This document shows positions 1 through 6,160 of a DNA stretch of 19,614 bases, piece by piece. Location of the stretch: positions 1-19,614 of the forward strand of contig JAHEFN010000006.1 in the NCBI GenBank assembly GCA_024640185.1, in the 5' to 3' direction. Numbering within the stretch: the stretch's first letter is position 1; each line of letters starts with the position of its first letter. Origin of the DNA: Gemmatimonadota bacterium. Lineage in GTDB: Bacteria; Gemmatimonadota; Gemmatimonadetes; Gemmatimonadales; GWC2-71-9. A program made the translations under genes and the position numbers. Under the pieces are notes generated by a model. It had not been told where the DNA came from. It ran no database searches and was given only the letters and a program-made list of their open reading frames with translations.

Positions 1-1
1 C

Positions 2-406
2 TTCCATCTCGCCTTTCCCGTCGATGATCTCACCGCGGCGCGGCGCTTCTACGGCGACCTCCTCGGCTGCCCCGAGGGTCGCTCGTCGGACCAGTGGATC
101 GACTTCGACTTTCATGGCCATCAGCTCGTCGCCCACCTCGCCCCCGACGAATGTCGACCGGCGGCCACCAATCCTGTCGACGGCCATGCGGTTCCGGTGC
201 GGCATTTCGGCGTGGTGCTCGCGTGGCAGGCGTGGCACCAACTCGCCGACCGGTTGCGCGAGGCGGGCATCGACTTCATCATCGAACCCGGTATTCGCTT
301 CGCGGGACTGCCCGGTGAACAGGCCACGATGTTCTTCCTCGACCCCGCCGGCAACGCGCTGGAGTTCAAGGCGTTCCGCGACCCGGCCCAACTCTTCGCC
401 ACCTGA
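2..406 (+). CDS. VOC-superfamily protein, COG3565-type predicted dioxygenase (5' truncated by window edge)
   Basis: The reading frame is open from the first bases of the window and ends at TGA 404-406. Only the start codon and a few N-terminal residues should be missing. The visible protein begins FHLAFPVDDL, continues through FYGDLLGCPEGRSS and WIDFDFHGHQLVAHL, and ends with a second half holding HFGVVL, EQATMFFLDPAGNALEFKAF. This is the paired beta-alpha-beta-beta-beta layout of glyoxalase/extradiol dioxygenase (VOC) proteins and closely matches the COG3565 group. Candidate metal ligands are His at 5-7, His at 203-205 and Glu at 362-364. It has no signal peptide in view and is probably cytoplasmic. 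The substrate is unknown; the dioxygenase label is a family name, not a demonstrated activity. The next gene starts only a few bases downstream, so the two are probably co-transcribed. Confidence 0.85.
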   Translation, partial: FHLAFPVDDLTAARRFYGDLLGCPEGRSSDQWIDFDFHGHQLVAHLAPDECRPAATNPVDGHAVPVRHFGVVLAWQAWHQLADRLREAGIDFIIEPGIRFAGLPGEQATMFFLDPAGNALEFKAFRDPAQLFAT

Positions 407-408
407 GG
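405..408 (+). promoter_or_regulatory. Ribosome binding site GAGG that favours the GTG 414 start
   Basis: GAGG lies five bases before GTG 414, the normal spacing. An in-frame GTG at 408 is too close to use this site. This decides the start of the M14 peptidase and puts its ribosome binding site across the stop codon of the VOC gene. Confidence 0.45.
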
Positions 409-413
409 TGCCT

Positions 414-1685
414 GTGACTCGAGGATGGATCCTGACCCTGGCCACGCTGGTACCACTGATGCCCATCACGGCGCAGCAGCCGTCGGTGTCTCCGTGGCCC
501 GAACGCCTCGCGATCGCGGCACAGTACCGAGTGTCGAGCATCACCACCCGACGCTTCACGCAGGACCACTTCCGCCGGGCGATTGCCCCGTCACTGGCAT
601 CGGGGGCGTTCGAGGTGACGGAGGTCGGCCGATCGATGCAGGGACGACCGCTCACCACGGTGACCTTCGGGACCGGCCCGGTGACCGTCTTTCTGTGGTC
701 GCAGATGCACGGCGACGAGGCGACCGCCACCATGGCGCTGGCCGACATCTTCGCCTTCCTGGCAGACGATGCCCCGAACGCCCTCCGCGACCGCCTGTCG
801 CGGGCACTCACGGTCACCTTCCTGCCGATGGTCAATCCCGATGGTGCCGAGATCTTTCAGCGCCACAACGCCGCCGGCATCGACATCAATCGCGATGTGC
901 GCCGTCTCGCCTCACCGGAAGCACGCACCCTCAAGGCGGTTCGCGACCGGATCGAACCCGACTTCGGCTTCAACCTTCACGATCAGTCGGCCCGGGTGCA
1001 GGTGGGGCCCGGTGGGGCCCAGGCGGCGATTGCCCTGCTCGACCCCGCCGCCGACGAGGAGCGATCCTATGGGCCGGTGCGGACCCGAGCCCGGCAGGTG
1101 GCGGCTTTTCTCGCCCGTGACTTTGCCAACGCGATCCCGGGTCGGATCGCCCGCTATGACGACACCTTCAATCCCCGAGCGTTCGGCGACCTGATGCAGG
1201 CCTGGGGGACCAGTACGGTGCTGATCGAGAGCGGCGCCCTCCCCGACGACCCCCAGAAGCAGGAGCTGCGGAGCCTCAATGCCGCCGCGATCCTCGGTGC
1301 CCTCGACGCCATCGCGACCGGGAGCCTCGACGCCGAAGACCCCGATCAGTACCAGTCGCTGCCGTTCAACAGCGGTGGGGCCTATGACCTGCTGCTGACC
1401 GGCGCCACCCTGGTCCTGCCGGGAGTCGGTGCCCTCCGTGCCGACGTGGCGGTCAATTTCGACGATTCGGTCGCCCGCATCGGCGCCACGATCCGCGAGG
1501 TGGGCGACCTCACCGCCGCGACCGCGATGGATACCCTCGATCTCTCGGGGCGATTCCTCCACGTCACCCCCGACGTCATGACCATCTCGAGTGGTGGCGG
1601 CTGGTTGCCGATCGGCTCGACGGCCCGGTTCGTGGTGCGCGAGACCGCTGACCCAACCTCTCCGGAACTCTCTCGCCTGCCATGA
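414..1685 (+). CDS. Exported M14-family zinc carboxypeptidase
   Basis: Predicted 423-residue metallocarboxypeptidase that would remove C-terminal residues from peptides outside the cytoplasm. The N-terminus (VTRGWILTLATLVPLMPITAQQ) is a Sec signal peptide, probably cut near residues 18-21. M14 signatures occur in order: zinc ligands H99 and E102 in QMHGDE, the substrate-binding segment NPDG (N141) followed by NRD (N159-R160), the third zinc ligand H189 in NLHDQ, and the catalytic Glu E272 in VLIESG. All catalytic positions are therefore present. After about residue 290 there is a roughly 130-residue C-terminal extension that I do not recognise. The frame stays open upstream to base 24, but that part overlaps the VOC gene out of frame and is spurious; the start is GTG 414 (GTG 408 is the alternative). 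Substrate unknown. Confidence 0.85.
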   Translation: MTRGWILTLATLVPLMPITAQQPSVSPWPERLAIAAQYRVSSITTRRFTQDHFRRAIAPSLASGAFEVTEVGRSMQGRPLTTVTFGTGPVTVFLWSQMHGDEATATMALADIFAFLADDAPNALRDRLSRALTVTFLPMVNPDGAEIFQRHNAAGIDINRDVRRLASPEARTLKAVRDRIEPDFGFNLHDQSARVQVGPGGAQAAIALLDPAADEERSYGPVRTRARQVAAFLARDFANAIPGRIARYDDTFNPRAFGDLMQAWGTSTVLIESGALPDDPQKQELRSLNAAAILGALDAIATGSLDAEDPDQYQSLPFNSGGAYDLLLTGATLVLPGVGALRADVAVNFDDSVARIGATIREVGDLTAATAMDTLDLSGRFLHVTPDVMTISSGGGWLPIGSTARFVVRETADPTSPELSRLP

Positions 1686-1746
1686 GGCACCGATGTCGTG
1701 TCTGGGAGAGCATCGACGCATAGCATGGAGGATCCCGGGAGAGAGC

Positions 1747-1761
1747 GGCGCGACTCGCGCC
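1747..1761. repeat. Perfect palindrome GGCGCGA-C-TCGCGCC
   Basis: Seven-base arms around one central base, between the M14 gene and the first Tat-signal gene. A TACATT (1777-1782) that could be a -10 element lies 15 bases downstream, so the palindrome would cover the -35 region of the 1826 gene. It could be an operator or a short terminator stem for the M14 gene. No T tract follows, and no -35 consensus is visible. Confidence 0.3.
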
Positions 1762-1825
1762 ATCTCGATCTTGGGGTACATTTAGGCGTTCCCCACATCC
1801 CTTCTCCATTGCCCACGAGGTCACC

Positions 1826-2473
1826 ATGACGTCTCGTCGCTCCTTCCTTGGCATCCTTGGCGCAGGTGCCGCGCTGCCCTCCCTCGCTCCGTCGCTCCTC
1901 CAGGCCGAGACGGGGCCGAGCCCGGTTTCGGCCGACTGGGACATGTCGTGGGTCAAGAAACTGACCGGCGCGCATCGGGCCGTCTTCGACGCCCCCGAGG
2001 TCAGTGATGGCCTGCCGGTGGTGCGTGCCTGCCTCTGGGGCAATCAGTACGCGGAGGTCTACAACACCAGCCCCAGCGACACCAACGCCGTGCTGGTGTT
2101 GCGCCACAACGCCATCTCGCTGGCGTTCGACGACAGCTTCTGGGCCAAGTTCCCGCAAGTCGGCAAGGACGCCGGACTGGGCGATGCCGTGACACGCAAC
2201 CCGGTGCGAACCGCCTACCCCGATGTCCCGGAGCCGTGGCGCTCCCTCAATCTCGAGGCCTTCCGTGAATCCGGCGGCATCATCCTCGCCTGCAGCCTCG
2301 CGTTCGGTCTGGTGGCCGTGCCGATGTACCAGGAGGCCGATGGCAGCAGCGCGGAAGCCGCCACCGCAGAGGCGACGTCTCACCTGCTTCCCGGGGTGAT
2401 CATGATGCCGTCCGGGTTCTTCGCGGCTGGACGCGCCCAGGAAGCCGGCTGTCAGTTCATCCCCGCCAGCTAG
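1826..2473 (+). CDS. Tat-signal secreted protein with DsrE/DsrF-like pattern, copy A
   Basis: 215-residue protein starting MTSRRSFLGILGAGAA, a twin-arginine signal (R4-R5), so it is probably exported folded. The mature part resembles the DsrE/DsrF-like fold: VFDAP near residue 54, VLVLRHNAISLAF at 89-101, GGIILACSLAF at 150-160 and LPGVIMMPSGFFAAGRAQEAGC at 188-209. These blocks match the usual DsrE-like order of a first strand, a central (I/L)R.N.I strand, a strand bearing Cys, and the terminal PxGxxxxxxxQxxG block. Cys156 and Cys209 are conserved in copy B; Cys69 is not. DsrE-fold proteins carry sulfur in some sulfur-oxidation systems, but no sulfur-pathway gene is nearby, so the function is unknown. 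ATG 1826 follows GAGGT at 1817-1821. Copy B lies 75 bp downstream. Confidence 0.75.
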   Translation: MTSRRSFLGILGAGAALPSLAPSLLQAETGPSPVSADWDMSWVKKLTGAHRAVFDAPEVSDGLPVVRACLWGNQYAEVYNTSPSDTNAVLVLRHNAISLAFDDSFWAKFPQVGKDAGLGDAVTRNPVRTAYPDVPEPWRSLNLEAFRESGGIILACSLAFGLVAVPMYQEADGSSAEAATAEATSHLLPGVIMMPSGFFAAGRAQEAGCQFIPAS

Positions 2474-2480
2474 CCCGCGG

Positions 2481-2511
2481 TTGACACCTCCGAGGTCAGG
2501 CAGCGTATTCT
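2481..2511 (+). promoter_or_regulatory. Possible promoter for the second Tat-signal gene
   Basis: An exact TTGACA lies at 2481-2486. Candidate -10 hexamers are poor: CGTATT after 17 bases or TATTCT (2506-2511) after 19. A small dyad ACCTC-C-GAGGT (2486-2496) sits in the spacer. The -10 region overlaps the hairpin at 2498-2527, so the promoter call is tentative. Confidence 0.3.
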
Positions 2512-2534
2512 TCCGAGTACGCTGCCTTTCTCTT
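2498..2534 (+). terminator. Rho-independent terminator-like hairpin between the two Tat-signal genes
   Basis: The perfect arms AGGCAGCGTA (2498-2507) and TACGCTGCCT (2518-2527) enclose a 10-base loop, and the pyrimidine-rich TTTCTCTT follows. It lies 25 bases after the stop of copy A and 21 bases before the ATG of copy B. It probably ends or attenuates copy A transcripts, so the two paralogues may be expressed at different levels. Confidence 0.5.
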
Positions 2535-2548
2535 GCCACGAGTGAACC

Positions 2549-3199
2549 ATGACCTCACGCCGCAACTTCCTCGGCATCCTCGGTGCCAGCGCCGCCGTGC
2601 CGATGCTGCCACCGCCCTTCCCGACCAATGACGACCTGAAGCCAATCAGTGCCGAATGGGACATGTCGTGGGTCGACCGTGTCGCCAAGCCGCACAAGGT
2701 GGTCTTCGACGCCCCCTCGGTCGACGACGGTGGCGGGGTGTGGCGATCAGTGCTCCTCCGGGACGAGTACAAGGAGGTCTACGGCACCCTCCCGGACCAG
2801 ATCGCCTCGGTGTTGGTGATTCGCCACTCGGCCATCGGGCTGGTGATGGACCACGCATTTTGGGCCGACGGCAAGGCCGGCGAGATGACGGAGACCAAGG
2901 GCCGTGATGGCGAATGGGCCACCCGCAATCCCGTGGGGCCGCCCGCCGAGGACGCCCGCCCCGGTGCGGTCAAGTACACCCTCCCCGGCTTCATCGCCGA
3001 CGGCGGCATCGTGTTGGCCTGCGGTCTGGCCTTCAACAACATGGTGGTCGGAGCCTACCGACGCGAAGGGGTCTCCCGCGAGGAGGCCCGCGCCGAGGCA
3101 CTGACCCACATGCTCCCCGGCGTGATCATGCAGCCGAGCGGATTCTTCGCGGTCGTCCGGGCCCAGCAGGCGGGCTGTGTGTTGTTCAACAACGGGTAG
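2549..3199 (+). CDS. Tat-signal secreted protein with DsrE/DsrF-like pattern, copy B
   Basis: 216-residue tandem paralogue of the upstream gene. It starts MTSRRNFLGILGASAA (twin-arginine signal, R4-R5) and shares blocks EWDMSWV, VFDAPSV, VLVIRHSAIGL, ATRNPVG, GGIVLACGLAF and LPGVIMQPSGFFAVVRAQQAGC. Cys158 and Cys210 are at the same places as Cys156 and Cys209 of copy A. The middle (about residues 105-145) and the mature N-terminus are the most diverged, and the C-terminus ends VLFNNG instead of QFIPAS. The leader just before the ATG also resembles that of copy A (TTGCC.ACGAG then ACC-ATG), so the duplication included the translation start region. DsrE/F-like fold assignment is by motif pattern; the function is unknown. 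A strong hairpin follows 16 bases after the stop. Confidence 0.75.
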   Translation: MTSRRNFLGILGASAAVPMLPPPFPTNDDLKPISAEWDMSWVDRVAKPHKVVFDAPSVDDGGGVWRSVLLRDEYKEVYGTLPDQIASVLVIRHSAIGLVMDHAFWADGKAGEMTETKGRDGEWATRNPVGPPAEDARPGAVKYTLPGFIADGGIVLACGLAFNNMVVGAYRREGVSREEARAEALTHMLPGVIMQPSGFFAVVRAQQAGCVLFNNG

Positions 3200-3214
3200 A
3201 CCGGGGATGTCATG

Positions 3215-3242
3215 GCCACCAGGCGGGTCCCCGCCTGGTGGC
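3215..3242. terminator. Strong inverted repeat, likely terminator of the Tat-signal pair
   Basis: Perfect 13-base arms, GCCACCAGGCGGG and CCCGCCTGGTGGC, are separated only by TC. As RNA it gives a stem of about 12 bp with a four-base loop. No T tract follows, so termination may need other factors, as is common in high-GC genomes. It lies between convergent units and could also stop the amidohydrolase operon from the other side, though that operon ends about 190 bases away. Bases 3243-3431 hold nothing else I can recognise. Confidence 0.5.
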
Positions 3243-3431
3243 TGCTGCTCGCAACGAGAAAGGCACCCTCGGTGAGCCAGGATCGTTTCTGAGCCGCGCG
3301 TCACTCGCCTTCGCGGGGAGAGACCGAGTGCGGCGAGTGCGATCTCGATGAACCGCGTGGGTGCCTCCCTCGTTCAGGACGAGCATCCGGACGGAACAAC
3401 AACCGCGCCACACGACGATCTGCCACCGACG

Positions 3432-4763
3432 CTACTTCCGGTCCTTGAAGGTGTCATAGAGCTCGCTGTGCTTGGTGCCCAGTGGCACGTCGCGTCCGTC
3501 GATGAACAGGTACCGCGTGTCGGTTCGTGCCTCGAGGAGGTCGCCGGTGGTGACCACCAGGTTGGCCATCTTGCCCACCTCGAGCGAACCGAGACGATCG
3601 GCCACCCCGAAGATCTCGGCCGGCCAGAGGGTGACCGACTTGATGGCGTCCTCATGGCTCAGCCCGAACGCCGCAGCCATGCCGGCCACGTAGGGCAGGT
3701 TTCGCACATCGGGGTTGCCTTCGCCGGAGGTGATCGCAAAACGGACCCCGGCGGCGGCGAGTTTCGCGGCGGCGGCGAAGTTCGCATCGTACGGATCATC
3801 GTCCCGGCTGGGGAGCGACAGGGTGTTCGAGAACAGCACCGGCACCTTGTGCTCGACCAGATACTCGGTCATCCGCCAGGCATCACGAGCCCCAACGATG
3901 ATCGGGGAGAGGCCCTGTTCCTCGGCGAACGCCACCGCCTCCTTGATCTGCGACTCCGACTCGGCCGGGAAGATCACCGGCATCTCGCCCGAGAGCACCG
4001 GGAGCAGCGAGGCGAGGACGAGGTCGGTGTCCAGCCTTGGCAGCGAGGAATCTTCGGCGTGGGCCGCGACCGCGGCGCCGTAGGCATTCGCGTCGGCAAG
4101 GAGTTGCTTGAGCGAATCGAGCGGTGACATCCCGCCCGCTGGCGTGGGCGTCTGCCCGCCGCCGAATCGACCACCACCGCCGCCGCGACCGCCGCCCTGA
4201 CTGGGCAGCTGGATGACGGAGGCGACCCGGGGCACCACCGCCATCCCGGGGGCGGTGTAGCCGGCGAGGTTGATGAGTGCGGCCTGACCGGAAAGGATGC
4301 TCCCTCCGGGCCGGGAAACCACGTGGGTGATGCCCACCACCCGCGTCACCCCGATGTGGGCCGAGTGCGGATTGATGCCCCAGATCGCCTGGGCATTGGG
4401 ATTCCAGTTGCCGGTCTCGGCATTGTCGATCGTGGCAGCGGCACCGCTCGAACCGATCTCGGTGAGACCCATGTCGGTGCCGGCATCCATCATCCCCGGA
4501 TAGACCGAAAGGCCGCTGCCGTCGATGACCCTGGCACCCGTTGGCACCGCGACACCGGCGCCGACGGCCTGGATCACCCCATCGGCGATCACGAGGGTGC
4601 CACGGGCAATTTCGGCGCCCACCACGGGAACAATCCGGGCATTGACGATCGCCACGGTTGCCCGGGGACCGGGTTCGGGATTGTAGGACCCGAGTTGTGC
4701 CGAGAGCACCGTGGGCAGGAGCAAGAGGGCGGCGGCGACCGCATGCATGGCGGGGCGGATCAT
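3432..4763 (-). CDS. Exported amidohydrolase-superfamily protein lacking metal ligands (third gene of operon)
   Basis: 443 residues with a signal peptide (MIRPAMHAVAAALLLLPTVLSAQ). It has the amidohydrolase layout: an N-terminal beta-sandwich (VAIVNARIVPVVGAEI, GTLVIADGVIQAVG), a barrel entrance at VYPGMMDAG, and the C-terminal WPAEIFGVADRLGSLEVGKMANLVVTTGDLLE sandwich return with a YLFIDGRDV strand, as in imidazolonepropionase-like members. The strand-1 HxH metal motif normally found after PGxID is replaced: residues 93-97 read DAGTD. The late barrel Asp site reads ITSGEGNPD instead of an S-D motif. A Gly-rich insert occupies about residues 190-203. The fold is probably kept without normal metal-dependent chemistry, making it a pseudoenzyme, partner subunit or binding protein. 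Its start overlaps the upstream gene by ATGA, implying translational coupling. Exact substrate unknown. Confidence 0.8.
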   Translation of the reverse strand: MIRPAMHAVAAALLLLPTVLSAQLGSYNPEPGPRATVAIVNARIVPVVGAEIARGTLVIADGVIQAVGAGVAVPTGARVIDGSGLSVYPGMMDAGTDMGLTEIGSSGAAATIDNAETGNWNPNAQAIWGINPHSAHIGVTRVVGITHVVSRPGGSILSGQAALINLAGYTAPGMAVVPRVASVIQLPSQGGGRGGGGGRFGGGQTPTPAGGMSPLDSLKQLLADANAYGAAVAAHAEDSSLPRLDTDLVLASLLPVLSGEMPVIFPAESESQIKEAVAFAEEQGLSPIIVGARDAWRMTEYLVEHKVPVLFSNTLSLPSRDDDPYDANFAAAAKLAAAGVRFAITSGEGNPDVRNLPYVAGMAAAFGLSHEDAIKSVTLWPAEIFGVADRLGSLEVGKMANLVVTTGDLLEARTDTRYLFIDGRDVPLGTKHSELYDTFKDRK

Positions 4764-6160
4764 CGGGACACCTCGGCGCTGGGATCGGTCGACGGCGGTC
4801 CACCACGACCGGCCCCGCGACTTGGAGTGGGGAGCGTGTTGGGTTCGGCCGCCTCGAGTTCGGCGCGCTCGGCGATCAGGGCCTCGCGCATCGCGGCGTC
4901 CTTCTCCCTGCTGAAGAGCACTTCGCCATCGATGAAGGTGGCGTCGACGCTGGAGTAGACCGACAGCGGGTGACCATTCCAGATCGCCACGTCGGCGTCC
5001 TTGCCGACCTCGATCGAGCCGACGCGGTCGGCGATGCGCAGCTGCCGTGCGCCGTTGATGGTGATCGTGGCCAGCGCCTCGTCGTCGGTGAGGCCACCGT
5101 AGCGCACCAACTTGGCGGCATCGATGTTCAGCCGCCGCGCGCGACCGTCATCGTCGGAATTGATCGTCGACAACACCCCGGCGCGCATGGTCACGGCCAC
5201 GTTGTACGGGATCGCATCGTAGGCCTCGATCTTGTAACCCCACATGTCCGCGAACGTTGACATCCCCGCACCGTGCGCGGCGATCTCCGGGGCAATCTTG
5301 TAGGCCTCGAGGGCGTGCTGGAGCGTCGCGATCCGGAAACCGAACTCCTTCGCCACCTCGAGCAGCATCAGCATCTCGTCGGCGCGGTAGCTGTGCGCAT
5401 GCACCAACCGCGTCCCCTCGAGCACCTCGACCAGTGGCTCGAGCTCAAGGTCGCGGCGGGGTGCCACCAGGTTCCTGGCACCCTTGGCGGTCTTGGCGCG
5501 GTACTCGGCCCAGGCCCGGCGATAGTCCTGCGCCCGCACGAAAGCATCCCGCAGGACTTCCTCCTGCCCCATGCGGGTACTGGGATACCGCTGTGGGGCG
5601 GCACCCTGCCCCTGGATGATCACCATCCGGGAGTTCTTCCGGGTGACGTTCTCGCCGAGCGCGAACTTGATCCCGGGAGGGGCGCCGGGAAAGAGCATCT
5701 CCTCGACCGGGGCACCGAACTTCAGTTTCACCACGGCGTTCTGGCCGCCGATGGTGTTGGCCGAGCCGTGCAGGATGTTGAGGGTGGTCGTCCCGCCGGC
5801 CAGGGCCAGGTAGATGTTGCGTTCGGTGGGGTCGAGCACGTCGGCGATCCGCACCATCGAGGTCACCGAGAGCGAACCCTCGTTGACCGCGTCGCTCATC
5901 ATGTGCGAATGGGGATCGATGATCCCCGGCATCAGGTACTTGCCGGTGGCGTCGATGGTGATCGCGCCCGTCGGCGCCCGAAGATTGCTGCCGATCGCCG
6001 CGATCTTGCCGTCCTGCAGGAGGACGTCGGTGTTCGCCAGCGTGCCATTGGTCACGGTGAGCACCGTGGCATTCCGAATCAGCGTCGGCGCGGCGGACTG
6101 GGCCGAGAGGCTGCCGGAGGTCGCCGCGAGGATGAGGGTCAGGGTCGTCAGGGTCTTCAT
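4760..6160 (-). CDS. Exported amidohydrolase with intact metal-binding site (middle gene of operon)
   Basis: 466 residues with a signal peptide (MKTLTTLTLILAATSGSLSAQ). It is an amidohydrolase-superfamily enzyme of the imidazolonepropionase-like type. The metal-site residues are all visible: H84 and H86 in MPGIIDPHSHM, H254/H256 in LVHAHSYRADE, H282 in LQHALEAYK and D336 in INSDDDG. K165 in GIKFALGEN is a candidate bridging lysine. The C-terminal sandwich returns at VGSIEVGKDADVAIWNGHPLSVYSSVDATFIDGEVLF, followed by a low-complexity tail (GAGRGGPPS). It should hydrolyse an amide or cyclic amide bond outside the cytoplasm, with unknown substrate. Both ends overlap neighbours by four bases (ATGA), so the three genes form one translationally coupled unit. 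It is the only member with complete catalytic residues and is probably the working enzyme. Confidence 0.88.
   Translation of the reverse strand: MKTLTTLTLILAATSGSLSAQSAAPTLIRNATVLTVTNGTLANTDVLLQDGKIAAIGSNLRAPTGAITIDATGKYLMPGIIDPHSHMMSDAVNEGSLSVTSMVRIADVLDPTERNIYLALAGGTTTLNILHGSANTIGGQNAVVKLKFGAPVEEMLFPGAPPGIKFALGENVTRKNSRMVIIQGQGAAPQRYPSTRMGQEEVLRDAFVRAQDYRRAWAEYRAKTAKGARNLVAPRRDLELEPLVEVLEGTRLVHAHSYRADEMLMLLEVAKEFGFRIATLQHALEAYKIAPEIAAHGAGMSTFADMWGYKIEAYDAIPYNVAVTMRAGVLSTINSDDDGRARRLNIDAAKLVRYGGLTDDEALATITINGARQLRIADRVGSIEVGKDADVAIWNGHPLSVYSSVDATFIDGEVLFSREKDAAMREALIAERAELEAAEPNTLPTPSRGAGRGGPPSTDPSAEVSR

Noticed and set aside
24..407. Long in-frame extension upstream of the M14 peptidase
   Set aside because: It overlaps the clear VOC protein in another frame and has low-complexity Ser/Arg/Pro-rich composition. 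The signal peptide and ribosome binding site place the start at 408-414.
3243..3431. Possible small gene or RNA in the gap between convergent units
   Set aside because: No frame has a start with a ribosome binding site or a recognisable product, and no tRNA-like folding was seen; only a five-base stem CTCGT/ACGAG is visible.
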